Shown: in pieces, positions 20,741 through 34,064 of the stretch
Layout of the letters: each line of letters opens with the position of its first letter
Position numbering within the stretch: the stretch's first letter is position 1
Source of the DNA: Massariosphaeria phaeospora
Taxonomy: Eukaryota > Ascomycota > Dothideomycetes > Pleosporales
DNA: 64,000 bases
Direction: 5' to 3'
NCBI GenBank assembly: GCA_011032825.1
Contig: JAADJZ010000001.1
Location: forward strand, 2,604,001-2,668,000
Translations under genes and position numbers: made by a program
The notes under the pieces: model-generated
Told to the model about the DNA's origin: nothing
The model's input: the letters and a program-made list of their open reading frames with translations, nothing else
Database searches by the model: none

Positions 20741-23149
20741 TATCGAAACGAGATTAAAAAGCTTCTAAAGAAGTTCTACGGCAAGGTTTATTTATTTTTT
20801 AACGTATAAACGTTTTGCCGTAACAAGGCAATAAATAGTGTAGTTGCCTATTAGGTAGATTGCTACGGTAAAACGCGTACAGCGCTTTTGGCACTTACAA
20901 AGCTCTTAGATTTACACAGTAGCGCTAATCTCTGCGCGAACGTTCTTGCAGTTATCAAGACCTATAATATTAAAAGCAGAATTAGCTACTTTGTACTAGA
21001 CAACGCGTTTTTTAACAACACTACAGTTAATAACTTTGCAAAGAAGCTAAACTTTAACCTAGCGTAGAGAAAACTTCGCTGCGCTAGCTACATTATTAAC
21101 CTAATTGCTAAGCAGGTTCTATAAAAGCAGAATTATAAAATGTTTAAACGAAAGCTTTTAACTCGCACTAGTTTAGAGAATAAGCACAAGATTTAGAAAT
21201 AAAAAAAGCTTATTAGAATGCTTTATATAATTGTACAATGAATTAGAGCTTTTGCAAGCAAAACTTAACGCTTTAAAAACGTATAGAGGTATCTCTAGAA
21301 AGCGAGAAATCTATAGGCAAAAAAAGCTGCGCTTATTCTTAAGCTTATTATGTGTAATAATACCTAGTACGTTGTTTTTTACTTTACTATTGCGCAAATG
21401 TTCTATTTTGTACACAACTAACTTTAGAGCGAAATTGCTCTACTCTACGTCGCTTTTTTTTATTTTTAAAAACAAAACGTTTGTCGCATGCAAATTTCTA
21501 TTGTAATTTACTTTTTATTTGTAATGCAACGACGCGTAGTAGTATTGTTGTTGCGATAGAGAAGTTAGCGCTAGCTATCTTGTAGCAAAAGTTTAAAAGT
21601 ACTTTTGCAGCGAAAACATAGCTAAGAGCTAGCAGCTATTGCAAGCGAAAGTAGCAGCAAGCTCGCTTAATTATTTTAGCGTATTTTTCGCAACTCTATT
21701 ATAACTTCGCGCTGCGCTAGATTACTTTACTTTATTGCTACGCAATATTTTTCTTATTTCTAAAAAACGCCTAAGGGTATAATTTTGTTGCAGCAATTTT
21801 TAAAATTGCATTGAGATGCGACGTTGTAGGCGAAAACAAAAGTGTAGTAGAGTATTTTTAGATTTAGCTATACAATTGGCCTAATTAGAACGCTACTTAA
21901 CTAACAACTGCTTTAGATAGAACTTAACCTACAATATAGCTACGCGCGCCGCAAAGCTACAAGACGCTATTAAAACGGTTCTAGATAACGAAACCTTAAA
22001 GTACTAAACTCTCGTAACTAAATAGCTTGAAAAACCGCTTAATAAAATGCTTAGCTAGTTTCTTGCTTGTATTGTACTGCAAAATCGCATAGCTACGTAC
22101 AATTAAAATGTAATTAATAAGTTAATTAAAATTCTAGAACTTTTTAAAGACGCTACTAAGATGCTTAAAGCTAGGCTAAATAAAAACGTTGATATAAGTG
22201 TAGCGCACGTTGCTAGATACTTTAAAATTCTCTTGCGTAGGCTTAAAAACCTAAAGATTAAGTATCAAAAGTTTTTGCACGATTTCTATTGGTATATGTA
22301 AGTAGCAATCAAACAGGCGTAGTAGAAAGCAAAGAATTACTATGCTTTGCTTAATAGATTGCTAGTATACGCCGCCGCAGTTCTGTTAAACTCAAAAAGT
22401 AAAAAACTTTTATTAAAAAAAAAGTAGAGCACTTACTAGGCGAACATAAGCGTTGCCTAAGTGCGCGCTTTGTACAAATAAAAGTACGAAAGTATTTCTA
22501 TTATCTTGCTAGAGAATACATTGTTGTTTTAAAAATTCTGCGCTCTACTAGCAGATACTTCTAGCAATAGCTAAAGCTAGCGTAAACAAAAGTACCGCAA
22601 GATTAATAAAGAGCTTAAAAAGAACATGCGCTTTCTATTGCTCTAGGCATTTTGAAATAAACTAAATACCTACTTTAATAAAGCTCGAGAAACTAATTGC
22701 CTTGTGCTAGCGCTTTTCTAGAAGCGAGCATCTATTAAAGCTAAATACCTACGCTTTTTACGTATAGCAATTGGTATACTCTTTATACCTACTATAAGCT
22801 CTAAGCTAAAAAGAATTTTTAGCTAAGCTAGCTTTCGTGTTATAGCGCATCGAAATCGAATGCTTAAAACTACACTAGAAGCTTTACTTTGCCTATAAAA
22901 CTAAAGCAAATTAGAGCTCGTAGATGTTTCTAACTACTACGAAGCGCTACGAAGCACTTACTTTGCTATTAACGAGAATTACTTCTTTGTACGTAATCTC
23001 TCTACATGCGATAAGTTAATTGCTAGCGAGGTACTATTTCAAGAGAATTAAAGCAACGGCAATAGCTACACTTATTTTTATAAGCAACAGGCAATTTTAT
23101 TTAATTAAGCAATTAATATATAGTGTAGATAGCTAGCAATAATTAAGCG

Positions 23150-24650
23150 CTAGATTAACAATTGTATACTAACACTAGGTAGCGAAATCTCGCTTCGAAA
23201 GCTATTAATAGACTTCGTAGAATTAACTTTTTAGACTATGCAAATATCTAGCTTATACAAGTTACTATAAGCGAGATATTCAACTTAGCGCTTATAAAAA
23301 TCTTCGAAAGTTGCTTATAAGCGAATAGAGAATTTTTTCTCTATCTATGCCAAACGCTAGCTAGAAAACCTACGCTTTAGAAATTTCGTAATTAACACCG
23401 CGCTTTTACGCCGAAGCAAGAGAAGAAGCTAAAGAACTACTATTTGAAAATTGCTAGCTAGAGTTTTTCTTTTCGGATTTGCTATCTTAGAGAGCTAGCT
23501 AAATCTATAGCTAGTAGAGAGTTGAGCAAAAACTAGTGCACGCGGTTTATCTAGCGTTGAGATCTTTTATTAACTTTTGCACTTACTCTTGATCGTGTAA
23601 GAGCATACAATTACGATGAAAAAACGTTTGATAACTTCTGCAAGCTTTTGAAATCCGCTATTACTACTTATAAAATTAAACCGTAGAATATGTAGAATAT
23701 AAATGAAAAAAAGTGTTACTTAGCTAAGCGTACTTTTCTTGGGTTATTATACCGCGCATTAACTTCTACAAAGATAAGCAACGCGCTTTTGTACAACAGC
23801 TAGGTACTTGCGAGTTAGTAACAGCTATTAAAGCTGTAAACGCTGCAAGCGAAGTTATCAACTTCTTAATTGTATTCAAGGCAAAATACTATCAAGATAA
23901 GTAGATTCGCTATAAAGGCACTTGATGTAGATAAACCTACGCAATTAGCAAAAAGAAATAAACTAACAACGAGCTGTTAACTAAATAGTTTAACATGTTT
24001 GAGCAAGCTACCTAGCCTTGAGATTTTTCAAATTACCGCTTCTTGATACTAGATAACTATAAGTCTTATGTTACTAGTAAGTTTTTAAAGTTTAGCTTTA
24101 AACACCGTATTTTAGTAGTAGCGTTTTCGTTTTATTGTACTTACCTGTTACAGCTTCTTAATGTAGGCTTATTCTTTTTCTTACAAACTTACTACGCTAA
24201 TTAAGTTCAAAACGCTGTACGCTACGGTAGCAAAGCTAGCATTAATAAAAAAACTTTTCTAGAGTTCTACGTTATTGCGCGTGCCAAAGCTTTTATACAA
24301 AAAAACATTCGCAACGCTTTCAAAGTAAAAAGAATTTGGCTACTAAGCTCTTGCTTAGCTAAATTACGAGCTAAAGTAGAGAAAGTTGAATAAGCAGCTA
24401 AGCAAAGCTACTTTAAGTACGATGCTGTAGTAGCTTATAATTAACAAAACCGTGTTGCTTTATTTGCGAACAATTTTGCTTAGCTATAGACACTAAAACG
24501 TGCTGCAAAAGCTACCTACATAAAAGATAAAGTAATTCAACATTATTAATTTCGTAAGAATAGCTAGCTAGAGTTTTCTACTCGAGCTTGAGCAAAGAAG
24601 CTGTAACGGTTTGAGCTTGCTTAAATTTACTTTAGTACGAGTTGAAATAG
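23150..24650 (+). mobile_element. pogo-type transposon 3, 3' part (DDE domain), heavily RIP-mutated
   Basis: Frame-broken relics of a Fot1/pogo DDE transposase. An N-terminal HTH continuation lies at about 23170-23350, and RVRAYNYDEKTFDNFCKLLK at about 23595-23655 is followed by an NINEKKCYL stretch equivalent to the family's NMDEKGF. ILDNYKSYVTSKF is at about 24045-24085 (family D-G/N-x-S-H box). LLQLLNVGLFF at about 24150 matches the HLLQPLDVGxF box, and AFTQKNIRNAFK-type spacing is at 24290-24330. It is on the same strand and in the correct domain order to be the missing part of the element begun at 17365. Confidence 0.7.
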
Positions 24651-25773
24651 CTTATGTACAACTATTTATATATGTAGCTTACTTTACCTTAAGCAGTTAA
24701 TTTAGCGTAGTTTTTTTTTTTTCTTAATTTTTAGTTGCACCGTTATAGTTATAAGCTTAAAAACTTTTATTTAATTGCTACGTTCACCTATTTAACGTTA
24801 CTTAACACTAAAAGCAAATTTAGTAGAGTAATAGCTACTTAAGAGCTGAAAATGCAAGTAGCGAAAGCGTTAGTTACTCTTAAGCAGCTAAACAACTAGT
24901 TAAAATAGCTATTTACAAAAAAATCTTTGCAGACTAAAATAGTTTGTAAAAATATGTTAATCTAGATCTAACGCTAGAAAAGCTAAAAAAGCTAAAAAAT
25001 AAAAAACTAGTTAAGCTTAAAGTAAAGAGATTTAGAAATTCTTAGCTAAACGAGTAGATTAATATCTCGAATTTAAAAGTAGCAAAGCTCGCTACGTACA
25101 ACTTCTAGGCTAAAGAATTTAATTAAAATAAAGCTAAGTAGCTTACAAAAAAAAAGCTTTTTAAAACCTAAGCCTAGAGATTGTGCAAACAATTAATATT
25201 AAGTATTTAGATTTTATACTTAACTGTGCAAACGCATACAGCTAGCTACAAACGCTAAAAAAGCATTTTTACTTATTAACTAGAAAAAGAAATTATTAGT
25301 TAAAAGCTTAGTACAAAGCGGTTTGTATAAAGTTAAAAAAAAAGCTAATTTAAACGCTTAGTTTAACGAGTAGGTAGTAATTACTCGACTTTTTACAAAA
25401 GCTAGCATGCTAAAGATAGCTAGCAACAAAGCGTAGAAAAAGTTTATTCTATTAATTAAAAGTTTTAATAATAGCTAGTTAGCTACCTAGCTGCAGATCT
25501 CTATTAAGAAAAAGCAGAAAAATAAAAATATTCTACTAATTACGAATTTGATTGCTGAATTTAAATCGTACTATCGTTGCATACGGCTAATAGCTTTAGA
25601 GCTAGAAACGTTTGCTACGCTCGAAGTAGCAAGTACTAATAGCAATTAAAAAACGCTAGCTATAGCTTAGGTAGAAAATTTATAGCTAGCTTAAGCTCGT
25701 ACAAAACTATACATACTAAAGTGCTTTAATAAGTAGTACTACAAGTTTAATAACTATTCGTACATTAACTAAG
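24651..25773 (+). other. Decayed coding-like DNA left of gypsy A
   Basis: Lys/Gln-rich broken frames on the plus strand, for example ELKMQVAKALVTLKQLNNQL near 24845. A Cys/Tyr-rich remnant at about 25710-25760 may be a decayed zinc knuckle of a retroelement ORF1 or gag. The sequence continues across the gypsy A insertion at 32889-33340. The family is uncertain. Confidence 0.35.
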
Positions 25774-26274
25774 TGTTATTAGGAGTTTCTTTTACCAAAG
25801 GTAATTTCGATTGAACTCGAAGATTTCGCCTAAGAAATTGTTCTATGTTCGAAAGGCTTAATAACAACAAAAAAAACAATTTCAATTCTATTCTAGATAG
25901 AATAACAAAGTAACAATTTGTTGCCTATAGATCTAATCTATGTATAAAATGTACTTAAGAAAGTTAACTACAAAGAATTTAAACTGTAAAGAAAATTCTA
26001 CTAATTTATATAGTTTTATAATTCTTTGCTAAAAGTATTTTGCTTAGTTCGCTTAGTGTGCTTAGTTGCTAAGCGCTTTAAGCTAGCTAAGCGCTTGCTG
26101 CTTAGCATGCTTAGTCCGCTAAAGCTCTAATCGCACTAATTACTATTACGTAACTGCTAATCTAATTCTGCTTTGCGCATTGCTGTACTTTTGTTTTGCA
26201 AACTTGCAAGCTTTAACAACTTTTTTACGTTGTTGCTTAGTTTACAATACCTAGTATTGTTTCTATTTGTAACA
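25774..26274 (-). repeat. LTR (3' on minus strand) of gypsy A
   Basis: 501 bp, TGTTATTAGG to TTTGTAACA on the plus strand. It pairs with 32388-32888, and further family members are at 5499-6001 and, inverted, at 57681-58182. Confidence 0.88.
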
Positions 26275-29200
26275 TTATTTTTTTCTTTAAAAATATCGTT
26301 TTGATAGCTGTTTTACTGTGCTGTGCTAGTTTTTTTTGTGCTTTGCATCAAAAGTGCTGTTTTGTATAAAAGTAAGTTAACTTCGATTCTCGTTGTGTCG
26401 TAGCTTTCTTTTGTATTCTTTTAAGTTCTTAAGTTTAACTATGCCTAAGTCTTCGCCTTTTGTAGATTTGTGCTTTAAGTTAACTTGTTGTTGTTGTTAC
26501 AATTAAGTTGCTTGTATTTGTAAAACTAGTTTAGAAATGCCTACTCTTTGCGGCTGTTGTTTTAAAGAAAACTTAAAGTGCCTAGTTAATCTCTCGTTAA
26601 ATAAGTGTGCTAAATGCTTTTAGTTTAGCGCGCTTTGCAGTTTTGCTCTAACAAAAAAAAAGTAAGTAGCTTTTTAACAAAAGCGTTGCAACTTGCAACA
26701 TTAGCTTTTGCTAGCTAAGCAATAAGTGCTATCTGCACGAATCTAAGCTGCTTAGCTAGTGTTCGCAGCAAAGTTTTATACTGCTACTCTTTAAGTAGAG
26801 CTTTTTACTGCTAAAATAAAAAGAAATTAGCGTTTTGCTAATAAGTAGGTTGCTATTAAAAAGCTAGAGAAACTAAAAGCTGCGTAGTCTAGCGCTGCTG
26901 TTAATTCTAAAAGTATAGCTTTTACTAATAGTTCTATACCGCTGCTATTTAAAACGCTTTCAGCTAACTTAGGCTAGTTACAAACTAACTTTTCTTTGCT
27001 CGTTTTTTTTTCTTTTAACTTTTTTGCTTTTTTAGAGAACTTGAATTCTTTGCTTCTAGATTTTGCTAGTAGTACTTTCGTACTAGTTTCTTGCAGTTTG
27101 TAAAATTTCGTATTAGTTTTTATGTATTCTAGCTCTCTAGCTATTCTTGCTATTTAACTAAGTATTTCTACTAATGTCTGAACTTTTGTAAGTCCTTGAC
27201 TTTTTCGACTTCGTACTTTTTGTTTTTAAGTTTAATATTAGTTGCTACTTCGGCGTTTAGTAGTGCTAGTTTAAAAAGTAATTTGTAAAAAACTAGATGT
27301 ATGCGCATGCTTGTAAGTAGCTGTAGTTTAAATAATACAAGTCTTTTAACTTTTAAGATTTTAAACAGTTTTATTTGAAAGTTGTTTAATTTGTTGCATA
27401 GTTATTTAGTTTTTAGGTTTTTTTGTAAGAGAAAAACTCTATTTCTCTCTTTAAAAGTTAGTTTCTTAAGCTTTTTTTTGTTTGCTAACTTAGCTATTGT
27501 AAAGTTTTTTTAAGCAATTCGTTAGCTTAATTTGTTGTATAGTTTTTGCATTCTAAAAGCCTTGTCGTCTACTGCTAGCAAAATGCTTTTAATATTTTTT
27601 AAATTTTAATAAGCTACTAGCTTATATCTATAATTTGCGTAGTATAGCGAGTGTTTTATCGTTGTAAACCTTGTGCTATTGTATGCTAATTATGCTGTTA
27701 GCAGAAGTTTAACCTAGTTGTTTTACAGCTTGTTAGTGTACATTCGTAGATACTATTTTAGTATTTAGTTTGTTCGTTCTGTCTAGCCGTTTGTTTGCGA
27801 GTAAAAACTAGTTAATAGTTTCTTTGCAACTTTTAACTAAGCTAGAAACGTATCTCAAAACTTTAATGTAAACAGCTTGTTTCTATTTGTAATAAACTGT
27901 TCTAGCAATTTGTAATTAGCGACGAGTGCTTTTGTAACTTCGTAAGCTATTTCTTTTGCTATAATTAATTCTTCTATTAGTACGAAATGTAATTCTTTAG
28001 TTAATTAATCTACGATTACTAAGATTGAGTCGCATAGCTGTGCTAATCTAAGTTTTAACAATTTTAAAAGCTTTACTATAAAGTTTATTGTAACGCTAAT
28101 CTATAAGCGTGCGAGTAGTTCTAGCAGTTAAAGTAATTCGTAGAGCTTATGTCTCTTAAGTTTGTTTTTTAAACAATCTAAATAGTTGCCTATTGCTTTT
28201 TAAACTATGTTTCGTACGTAGAGCATTAAGTACTTATTCAAAATTTGTTAAACTATTTCGTTAATCTCTAGGTGTTTATATGCTCTTGAAGCATGTAATT
28301 TCTAGATAAGCTATATAGCTTAGGTGTTATTTGTAACTATCTATCTTTGCTAGTTGTCTTTGCTCTATTCTTAATGCATTCTTTTTTTAATGCTAGTAAC
28401 TCTAGCTATCTTAGCTAGTCGTAGTTGGTTATATTTGAAAGTTCCGTTTAAGTTCCGTTGTAACATTGAGTTATGCGTAACTAGTTTGTTAGTTTCTATA
28501 AAATCTAATTTTCGACTAAGCGCGTTCGCAGCTCTATTGTTAGTTTCTTTGCGATAGTAAATCTTAATGTCGTAGTTTGCTATAAATTCAGCCTATTTAA
28601 CTTGTTATTTATTTAATTTCTTAGTTGTAGTAAAGCTAGTAAAGTTCTAGTAATTAAAGTACACTTGTACTTAATGTCTTGCTTTTTTTAGCTGCGCTTT
28701 TTATTGTTTAAAAGCGTTTATTATTGCTAATAGCTCTTTGTTGTAAACGTTGTAGTTGAGTTTTGCTCTTAAAAACTTTCTAGAATAGTAAAACACTAGT
28801 TTTTATTTCTTATCGTTGCATTGTTGTAAAAGTATTGCTTCTAATGCGTAGTTCAAAGCATTGGTTTTTACTTGAGTTTTTCTTTTTAGGTCGTGCATTT
28901 GTAGCATTAGTGTCGTAGTAAACTTCTTTTTAAGTTCTTAAAACGCTTGTTCTTGTGCTTTTGTCTATTTAAACTTTCTATTTTTCTTAGTAACTTCTAA
29001 GAGTAGAGTCGTAGTCTTAGAGTAATTCTTAATGAATTTTCAATAGAAGTTAGCAAATTCTAGAAAGAACTACACGTTTTTTACTTTTCTTAAGATAATA
29101 AATCCTAGATAGCTAGTTTTTGTAACATGAAATTTACACTTTTTAGAGTAAAGTAGTAGCTAGTACTGCTTTATCTTTTTTAGCACTTTTTTAACATGTT

Positions 29201-32200
29201 TCTAATATTCTTTAAACGTTCTTTTAGAGTATATCAATACGTTGTCTAAGTACGCTGTAACGAAAATGTTTAAGTATTTGTATAGTGCTTTGTTAATTAA
29301 AGCCTAAAACGTAGCTAGAGCATTAGTTAATTTAAACGGCATAACCTAGTACTTATAGAGTTTATATCTAGTTTTAAAAGCTGTTATCTATTCGTGCTCT
29401 TTTGCAATTCTAATGCGATAGTATCTGTTTCGTACGTTAAATTTTGTAATTTATTTTACTTTTTAAAGTTGATTTATAAGCTTTTAAATAAGCGGTAGTA
29501 AGTATTTGTTTTTTCGTGTAACGTTGTTAAAATGTCAAAAATCTACGCACAGTTTCAACTTCTTGTTTTTCTTAAGTACGAACAATATTGGCGAAGCTAT
29601 TAAGCTTTCGCTTAGTTGTATGTATTCTCGCTAGATATTTTTTTAAATGTATTTTTTTAATTTCTTTTGCTAGTTGTGAGTTAGAAAATACATTAGTTTT
29701 AGTTGTAGTTTTGTTTCTTTCTTAAAGATAATCTTATAATTCTATTTTTAGTAGTTTGCTAAGTTGTGCTTTTTGTTTTTTTTAAAAAAACTTCTAAACT
29801 TCGCTTAGTATTTAGTAAAAAAGTTTTTAAACTTTTTTTTTTATTCTTTAAAAAAGTTGAATTGTAGTTTGCTTACTTTTAAAAACGCAACTTGTTGTAT
29901 CTATATAACGCTTATCTGCTAAGAGTTTTTTTTACAGATTCTCGCGATCTTGTAAAGTAAAATTAAACTAATTCTCTTGTTTTTAGGTAAGCTTTGAATT
30001 GTTAATTTGTTTTGTTGTACTATAGCAACTTTCTTTCTAAGCCTTCAGCTGCGTATTGTTTCGCTTTTTTAATTAATATTAAAGTTGTGTTTTTGTAGCT
30101 AGTTGTACTTAATATACATGTTAGAACTTTTAAAGTTTATAATATTAATACACTGTTAGTGCCTAATACTTGCAACTTTTAACTTAACTTTTTAAGTTTT
30201 TAGGTTAATCAAACTGTTTCTATATTCTAGTAGTTGTCCGTTAGCTAACACTGTTTGTATTAGTTAATTCTTAACTTAGTAAAGTATTTTGTTTTTTTCT
30301 ACTTATTTTAAGGAAACTAATGTTTAAGCAGCTTTGCTATCAAGTAGTGCAGTAAGCTTTTAGCTTGCAACTTTTGCTTTTACTTTTATGTAATTCTGTT
30401 TTAGTTGCGTTTTTTGTACGCTTTGTACGGTTGTGCTAGAAGTACTTATACTATTCTAACTGTAAGTTTAGTAGCCTGCTAGTTTTTTGCTAAAAAAGCT
30501 TTTAAAGCTTGTTCTTTTAAAATGTTTTATTGCTCGTAGTAGTTGCATTTGCTAGCGAAGCATTTCTAAGGCTTTAAAAACTTGTCGTAGTTTTAGTTTT
30601 TAAAATTCTATTTCGTTGCATTTTTTTATAGCTTATAAATAGTGCATTTTATAGTGTAAAAAAGCTAGCGTGCTGCTTAGCACGTATCGTAGTTTTCTAT
30701 ACATAATTCGTTGTTGCATTCTAGATAGTTCTTGTTTTCTAGACTTATAAGCTACTATTCTGTAATATGCTTGCAAAACTAGTGTGTTTAACATTTTTTA
30801 TTATAACACTACGCTTATTTGCAGCTACTGCTGTAGTTTTTAAACTAATTGTTGTAGTTGTGTACGTAGCATTCTGCTACTGTACATTCGCTTTCTTTAA
30901 GCAAAACGTGTAATAGTAATTCTAGCTGTTGCTAAGCAAAGATTCTATTGTTTGCGTAGTATACACAGTTCTTTTTGTTGCACTAGTGCTAAAGTAAGTT
31001 TTTGTAATTTTCTTAATCTGCGAACTGTATTTTTTTTTATTAGCTTTTGTTGTGCTATTGCTGCGTTTGCGACTTTTTATATTTGTAGTTCTTTAATTTA
31101 AAGTGTATAAAACCTGTTCTCGCAATACTAAGCAATGTAAGTTTTTTAGCTGCACATCTAGCATTCGTAGTTCTATAGCTATTCGTTAATTTTTTAAACT
31201 TGTAAAGTTAATAGTTCTTTGTTGTCTTTGTTTGTTAGCTTTGTTACGTTTTTAAGACTTTCTATTTAAATCTAATTGTTCTCTAATTCTTCGAGGTTTT
31301 TTGAGTATAGTGTAGCTACTTGCTATAGTTAAACTATAGCAATAGTAGCAGCTTAAGCGCTTACTACTTTTTGTTGTATTTTTAGGCAGTTTCTGCAAAA
31401 GTGTTCGTTTTTGCTGTATTAAAAACATACTTTATTATTGTAACATCTCTAGCGTTTTTCTTTTAACAATTCGTTTTTAGAGTTTTGCTTTGTTAAAGTA
31501 GCATTTCTTTTGTTAAACTGCTTTTGTAGTAGTTTATTGTTCTAAACTCGTTCAACGCTGTTAATGTCTATTAGGTTATAGTAATAAGTTTTTTTAATCG
31601 TAGCTACTAGGCGTATATATAGTTTGACAGTAAACTTACGTTTTTACTATTGTTGCTATAGTTAGTTGTTAATTTATACCGCAGTTTTAATTAGTTTTTT
31701 AAGTTCTTTAAGTTTTTTGTTTTAACTAATTTTATTCTTTACGTGTTTTTTTAGTTCTGCGTAGTAAAACTTGCATAAGCCTTGTTTTTCTACGTTGTCT
31801 ACTTTAGCCTAAATTTTTTTAAACTTAATTGTATATTCGCTCGCAGATTTTTTTTGTCGTAGTAGTTTAAGTTTGTTTATTGCTTGTTAAGTTTCGTTTA
31901 CTTTTTCGTAGATCGTATAAAGCTCTTTTTTAAACAATTTCTAGTTTTTAAAAATACGTTGCGTGTCTAGCTTTATTTTTTGCTTGCTATTGCTCTTAAC
32001 GTAGTTATCTACGTGTAGCTAAAACTATTCTGCTACGTTGTCTTTTATGTGCATTCTAGTTGCAAAGATTTTGTTTTGCTTTGTAAAAAAGCTTGTTGCA
32101 TAGTAACAGCAGTAGAAGTTGATATTTGTAAAAAATAATCGTAGTGTTTTCTTTTCTTTGCTATATTTCTCTAAAGACAGTGCTTTTGCAGCACTACTAG

Positions 32201-32387
32201 TTTCTCAACTCTTTAAAATTGCTACTATTTTTAACAGTTCGCTAATTTGCTCGTTTATTTGTTCTATTTAGTTAGCTTGCTTTGCTAGTACCGTTGCTGC
32301 GGTGCGTGCTAGTGCTTCGGCGCTGCTACTACTTAAGCTTGCTAAAGTTGTTATATTGTCTTAGTTTCAAACCTAAAGTAGTTAACG

Positions 32388-32888
32388 TGTTATTAGAAGT
32401 TTCTTTTACTAAAGGTAATTTCGATTGAACTTGAAAATTCCGCCTAAGAGATTGTTCTGTGTTCGAAAAGCTTAATAACAACAAAGAAAACAATCTTAAT
32501 TTTATCTTAGATAAAATAACAAAGTAACAATCTATTGCTTATAGATTTAATCTATGTATAAAATGTACTTAGAAGAGTTAACTACAAAGAATCCAAACTA
32601 TAAAGAAAATTCTACTAATCTATATAGTTCTATAATTTTTTGCTAAAAGTATTCTACTTAGTTTGCTTAGTATGCTTAGTTGCTAAGCGCTTTAAGCTAG
32701 CTAAGTGCTTGCTACTTAGCGTGCTTAGTCCGCTAAAGCTCTAATCGCACTAATTACTATTACGTAACTGCTAACTTAATTCTGCCTTGCGCATTGCTGT
32801 ACTTTCGTTTTGCAAACTTGCAAGCTCTAACAACTTTTTTGCGTTGTTGCTTAGTTTACGATACCTAGTATTATTTTTGTTTGTAACA
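32388..32888 (-). repeat. LTR (5' on minus strand) of gypsy A
   Basis: 501 bp, TGTTATTAGAAG to TTTGTAACA on the plus strand, the same length as its partner at 25774-26274. The differences between the two are visibly mostly C/T and G/A transitions. Confidence 0.88.
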
Positions 32889-33344
32889 CTAGGTAGTGCG
32901 TAAAAAAAGCTAGAAGCTTGTTTAAGCAATCTAGAAAAAGTTTACAAAGCTTTAAAATAGCTTTACTACTAACTTAATAGCCAACGTTTTAAGAGCAGTA
33001 GAAAATAACTTTTAAAAAAAGCAAGCTAAAATCTAAAATACGTTTGTAATTAGTATAAGCAATAAACAGCTAGCGCAAAATACGCTTTATATTAATGCAG
33101 TGCTACAAATAGCTGCAACTACAAAACTATTAGCTTTACTACTACTTACAAAGTAGATTCTTAACTTTAGCTTAAACTACTACGTTACAAATATAAAAGC
33201 AGTAGATTAGATTATAATATAAAAAAGTAAAATTTTAAACATTGTATATGCAAGTAGTGTTCTTGCTTAAGTAAAAAAGTAAAGTAAAATAGTAATTAAA
33301 GTTAAAACTTAGATAAGAAAAGAAACTATAAAGCTTACGTAGGT

Positions 33345-33738
33345 ATAGGCTAGTAAATAAGTAAAAGTTAAGTTAGATTTAATTAGCTTACGTTAGACTT
33401 TAACTTAACTCTAGCTTTAACCCGCGCTAGTTACTAAGCAGCTTAAGTTGAAGTTAAGTTAAAGTAGTTAAAGCTTAGAGTTGTAGTTAGGTCTTACATA
33501 ATATTTACAACTTATATTAATATTAAGTTTTCTATATATATTTATTACATTTATTTATTATAGTTTCTTAACTATTTAGGTAACTCTAACTTAACTCTTA
33601 ACCTAAAGCTTTAACTACTTTAACTTAACTTCTACTTACGCTAGGTTAACTCTAACTTAATTTTAACTTAAAGTTTATGCGACCTATAACTTAACTTATA
33701 CCTATTAATAAATACTTTCTACTTATTCGCTAGCGTAC
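33345..33738. mobile_element. MITE-like element, family 2 copy 2 (~394 bp)
   Basis: Reverse complement of the unit at 6052-6446. It starts TAGGCTAGTAAATAAGTAAA and ends TACTTATTCGCTAGCG, with the same AAGTTAAGTTA-rich interior and the same AT-rich core. Non-coding. Confidence 0.7.
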
Positions 33739-34064
33739 GTAGATAGCTTATATTTCTAGCTTTTTTACAAGCGTTGTTAGTTTGTTGCGAAGCTAATTTC
33801 TTAGTATTTATTTTAACTTAGGCAGAAACTGTTTGTATTAGAAAAAAGTTTTAAACGTAATTTATTTACTTTAGTATAAAAATAGGCACTAACTTGTTGA
33901 TATAGAAAAAGCTTAGCGAGCTAAACTAGCGTTAATATTAGTGTACGCTGCTTAGTACACTAAACTCTTAAAAAAACTAAAAAAAAAACTTAGCGTTAGT
34001 TAGAAAACAGCGTATTAGATGTTTAGCTACGTTAGCTAAAAAGTAGTTAGGCACTTAAACAATT

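Larger units (their letters stand above)
17851..23080 (+). mobile_element. hAT transposon with decayed transposase, interrupted twice
   Basis: The transposase frame starts at ATG 18101 (MSSRITRSTQNEVATPTPDG) and is open to 18340. It then continues in the same frame with TAG/TAA at expected Trp/Gln, through a BED-type segment (KYGVPLARSD near 18440) and DSIALKKNIFK at about 18740. Two 910-bp elements are inserted at TA sites; deleting both (one TA each) restores the frame across 18866-20743. Further hAT landmarks are LDLHSSANLCANVLAVIKTY, YFVLDNAFFNNT (about 20990), LRCASYIINLIAKQVL, FYWYM (about 22285) and the C-terminal dimerisation block near 22780-22930 (SSKLKRIFS, HRNRMLKTTLEALLCL). A TAGACTCTGG near 17848 may be the left terminus. 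The right end was not pinned down. Inactive. Confidence 0.8.
25774..32888 (-). mobile_element. Ty3/gypsy retrotransposon A (full-length, decayed)
   Basis: The two LTRs are each 501 bp (25774-26274 and 32388-32888). On the minus strand they begin TGTTACAAA and end TAATAACA. The flanking 5-mers CTAAG (25769-25773) and CTAGG (32889-32893) are a target-site duplication differing by one G-to-A change. A polypurine tract (pyrimidines on +, about 26275-26290) adjoins the minus-strand 3' LTR. The minus-strand internal region carries a recognisable integrase at about 28130-27960 (DSILVIVD then TKELHFV) and reverse transcriptase at about 29440-29080 (YKLYKY then VMPFKLTNALATF; VTAYLDNVLIYSK). gag lies toward 32 kb. 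TAA/TAG stops throughout; inactive. Confidence 0.88.

Noticed and set aside
21231..21506. 91-codon plus-strand frame
   Set aside because: Out-of-frame reading of the decayed hAT transposase; the hAT homology (LYIIVQ then IRAFASKT) is in another frame here.
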